This document shows, in pieces, positions 5,644-5,895 of a stretch of 5,895 nucleotides of DNA (within the stretch, counting starts at the first letter, position 1; every line of letters starts with the position of its first letter). The position numbers were made by a program, and so were the translations under genes. Below the pieces are notes generated by a model. It ran no database searches. It saw nothing but the letters and a program-made list of their open reading frames with translations, and was not told the DNA's origin. The stretch is from Bacillota bacterium (GTDB taxonomy: Bacteria; Bacillota_C; Negativicutes; Sporomusales; Sporomusaceae), in the NCBI GenBank assembly GCA_023441125.1, contig JAEZQV010000413.1:1-5895 (forward strand), written 5' to 3'.

Positions 5644-5895
5644 TTACATCTCAATTGCTACGGCATGGGCAATGCAGGGAATTGATTCTTTTTGCTGATA
5701 CGATGTTGTGCTATGTAAACTGCCTGTGCCTACCAGCAAAATTCGCCGCAGCTTTTGGTTCATTAGCAACCGGTAAATATAACCGGTAAATACTATTCCG
5801 GAACTGGCACAACCGCTGGCCCCGGCATGAGGGTCCTGTTCCTCCTTAAAAATCATACAGCCGCAATCCTCGTAATTGGCCGATAGATCCATTCC
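5644..5895 (-). CDS. spoVAD: SpoVAD, C-terminal end (5' part outside window)
   Basis: The last 83 residues of SpoVAD are present; the start lies beyond the window. SpoVAD is a soluble, thiolase/ketoacyl-synthase-fold protein of the SpoVA complex, held at the spore inner membrane and reported to bind dipicolinic acid. Seen in the fragment: NYEDCGCMIF, QDPHAGASGCASSG, an ILLVGTGSLHS strand-and-turn, and the closing SYQQKESIPCIAHAVAIE signature typical of the SpoVAD C-terminus. There is no frameshift, and the TAA stop at 5646-5644 is followed without a gap by the spoVAEb ribosome binding site. Being cut, the active-site region of the fold cannot be judged here. Confidence 0.95.
   Translation of the reverse strand, partial: GMDLSANYEDCGCMIFKEEQDPHAGASGCASSGIVFTGYIYRLLMNQKLRRILLVGTGSLHSTTSYQQKESIPCIAHAVAIEM

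Noticed and set aside
5265..5654. A 129-codon minus-strand reading frame overlapping spoVAEb
   Set aside because: It is rich in Arg and Cys with no fold-like pattern, while the overlapping frame gives a clear SpoVAEb; it is a shadow.

Overview
The window looks like chromosomal core DNA of an endospore-forming member of the Bacillota (Firmicutes). The main evidence is a run of spoVA genes. Strong AGGAGG-type ribosome binding sites, frequent TTG and GTG starts and a moderate base composition fit this. The divided layout and protein style suggest a Negativicutes/Sporomusaceae-type spore former, but that is a guess from memory of the families and not proven here.

Right to centre (5895 down to 2026, all minus strand) lies the distal part of a spoVA operon. 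It contains the C-terminal end of spoVAD, then spoVAEb, a 129-residue membrane protein, a 234-residue Gln-rich protein, spoVAEa (soluble) and spoVAF (GerA-type membrane protein). Genes are separated by 0 to about 15 bases or overlap, so this is one transcription unit; its promoter lies outside the window. SpoVA proteins move dipicolinic acid (Ca-DPA) into the developing spore and release it at germination. In Bacillus subtilis spoVAEb, spoVAEa and spoVAF are contiguous. Here two genes I do not recognise sit between AEb and AEa, and they are the most interesting content of the window.

In the centre (1230-1985, plus strand) a lipoprotein gene converges on spoVAF. The two share one perfect 19-bp inverted repeat as a bidirectional terminator. 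The mature lipoprotein looks like two copies of one helical unit.

On the left (1060 down to 1, minus strand) a site-2-protease family membrane metallopeptidase is followed after 15 bases by trpS (tryptophanyl-tRNA synthetase), which runs off the window. The 169-base gap 1061-1229 is the longest stretch without a gene. It holds divergent, overlapping candidate promoters, a near-perfect palindrome and a 10-bp direct repeat. No stretch over 300 bases lacks a gene, and I saw no RNA genes, CRISPR arrays, insertion sequences or phage genes.
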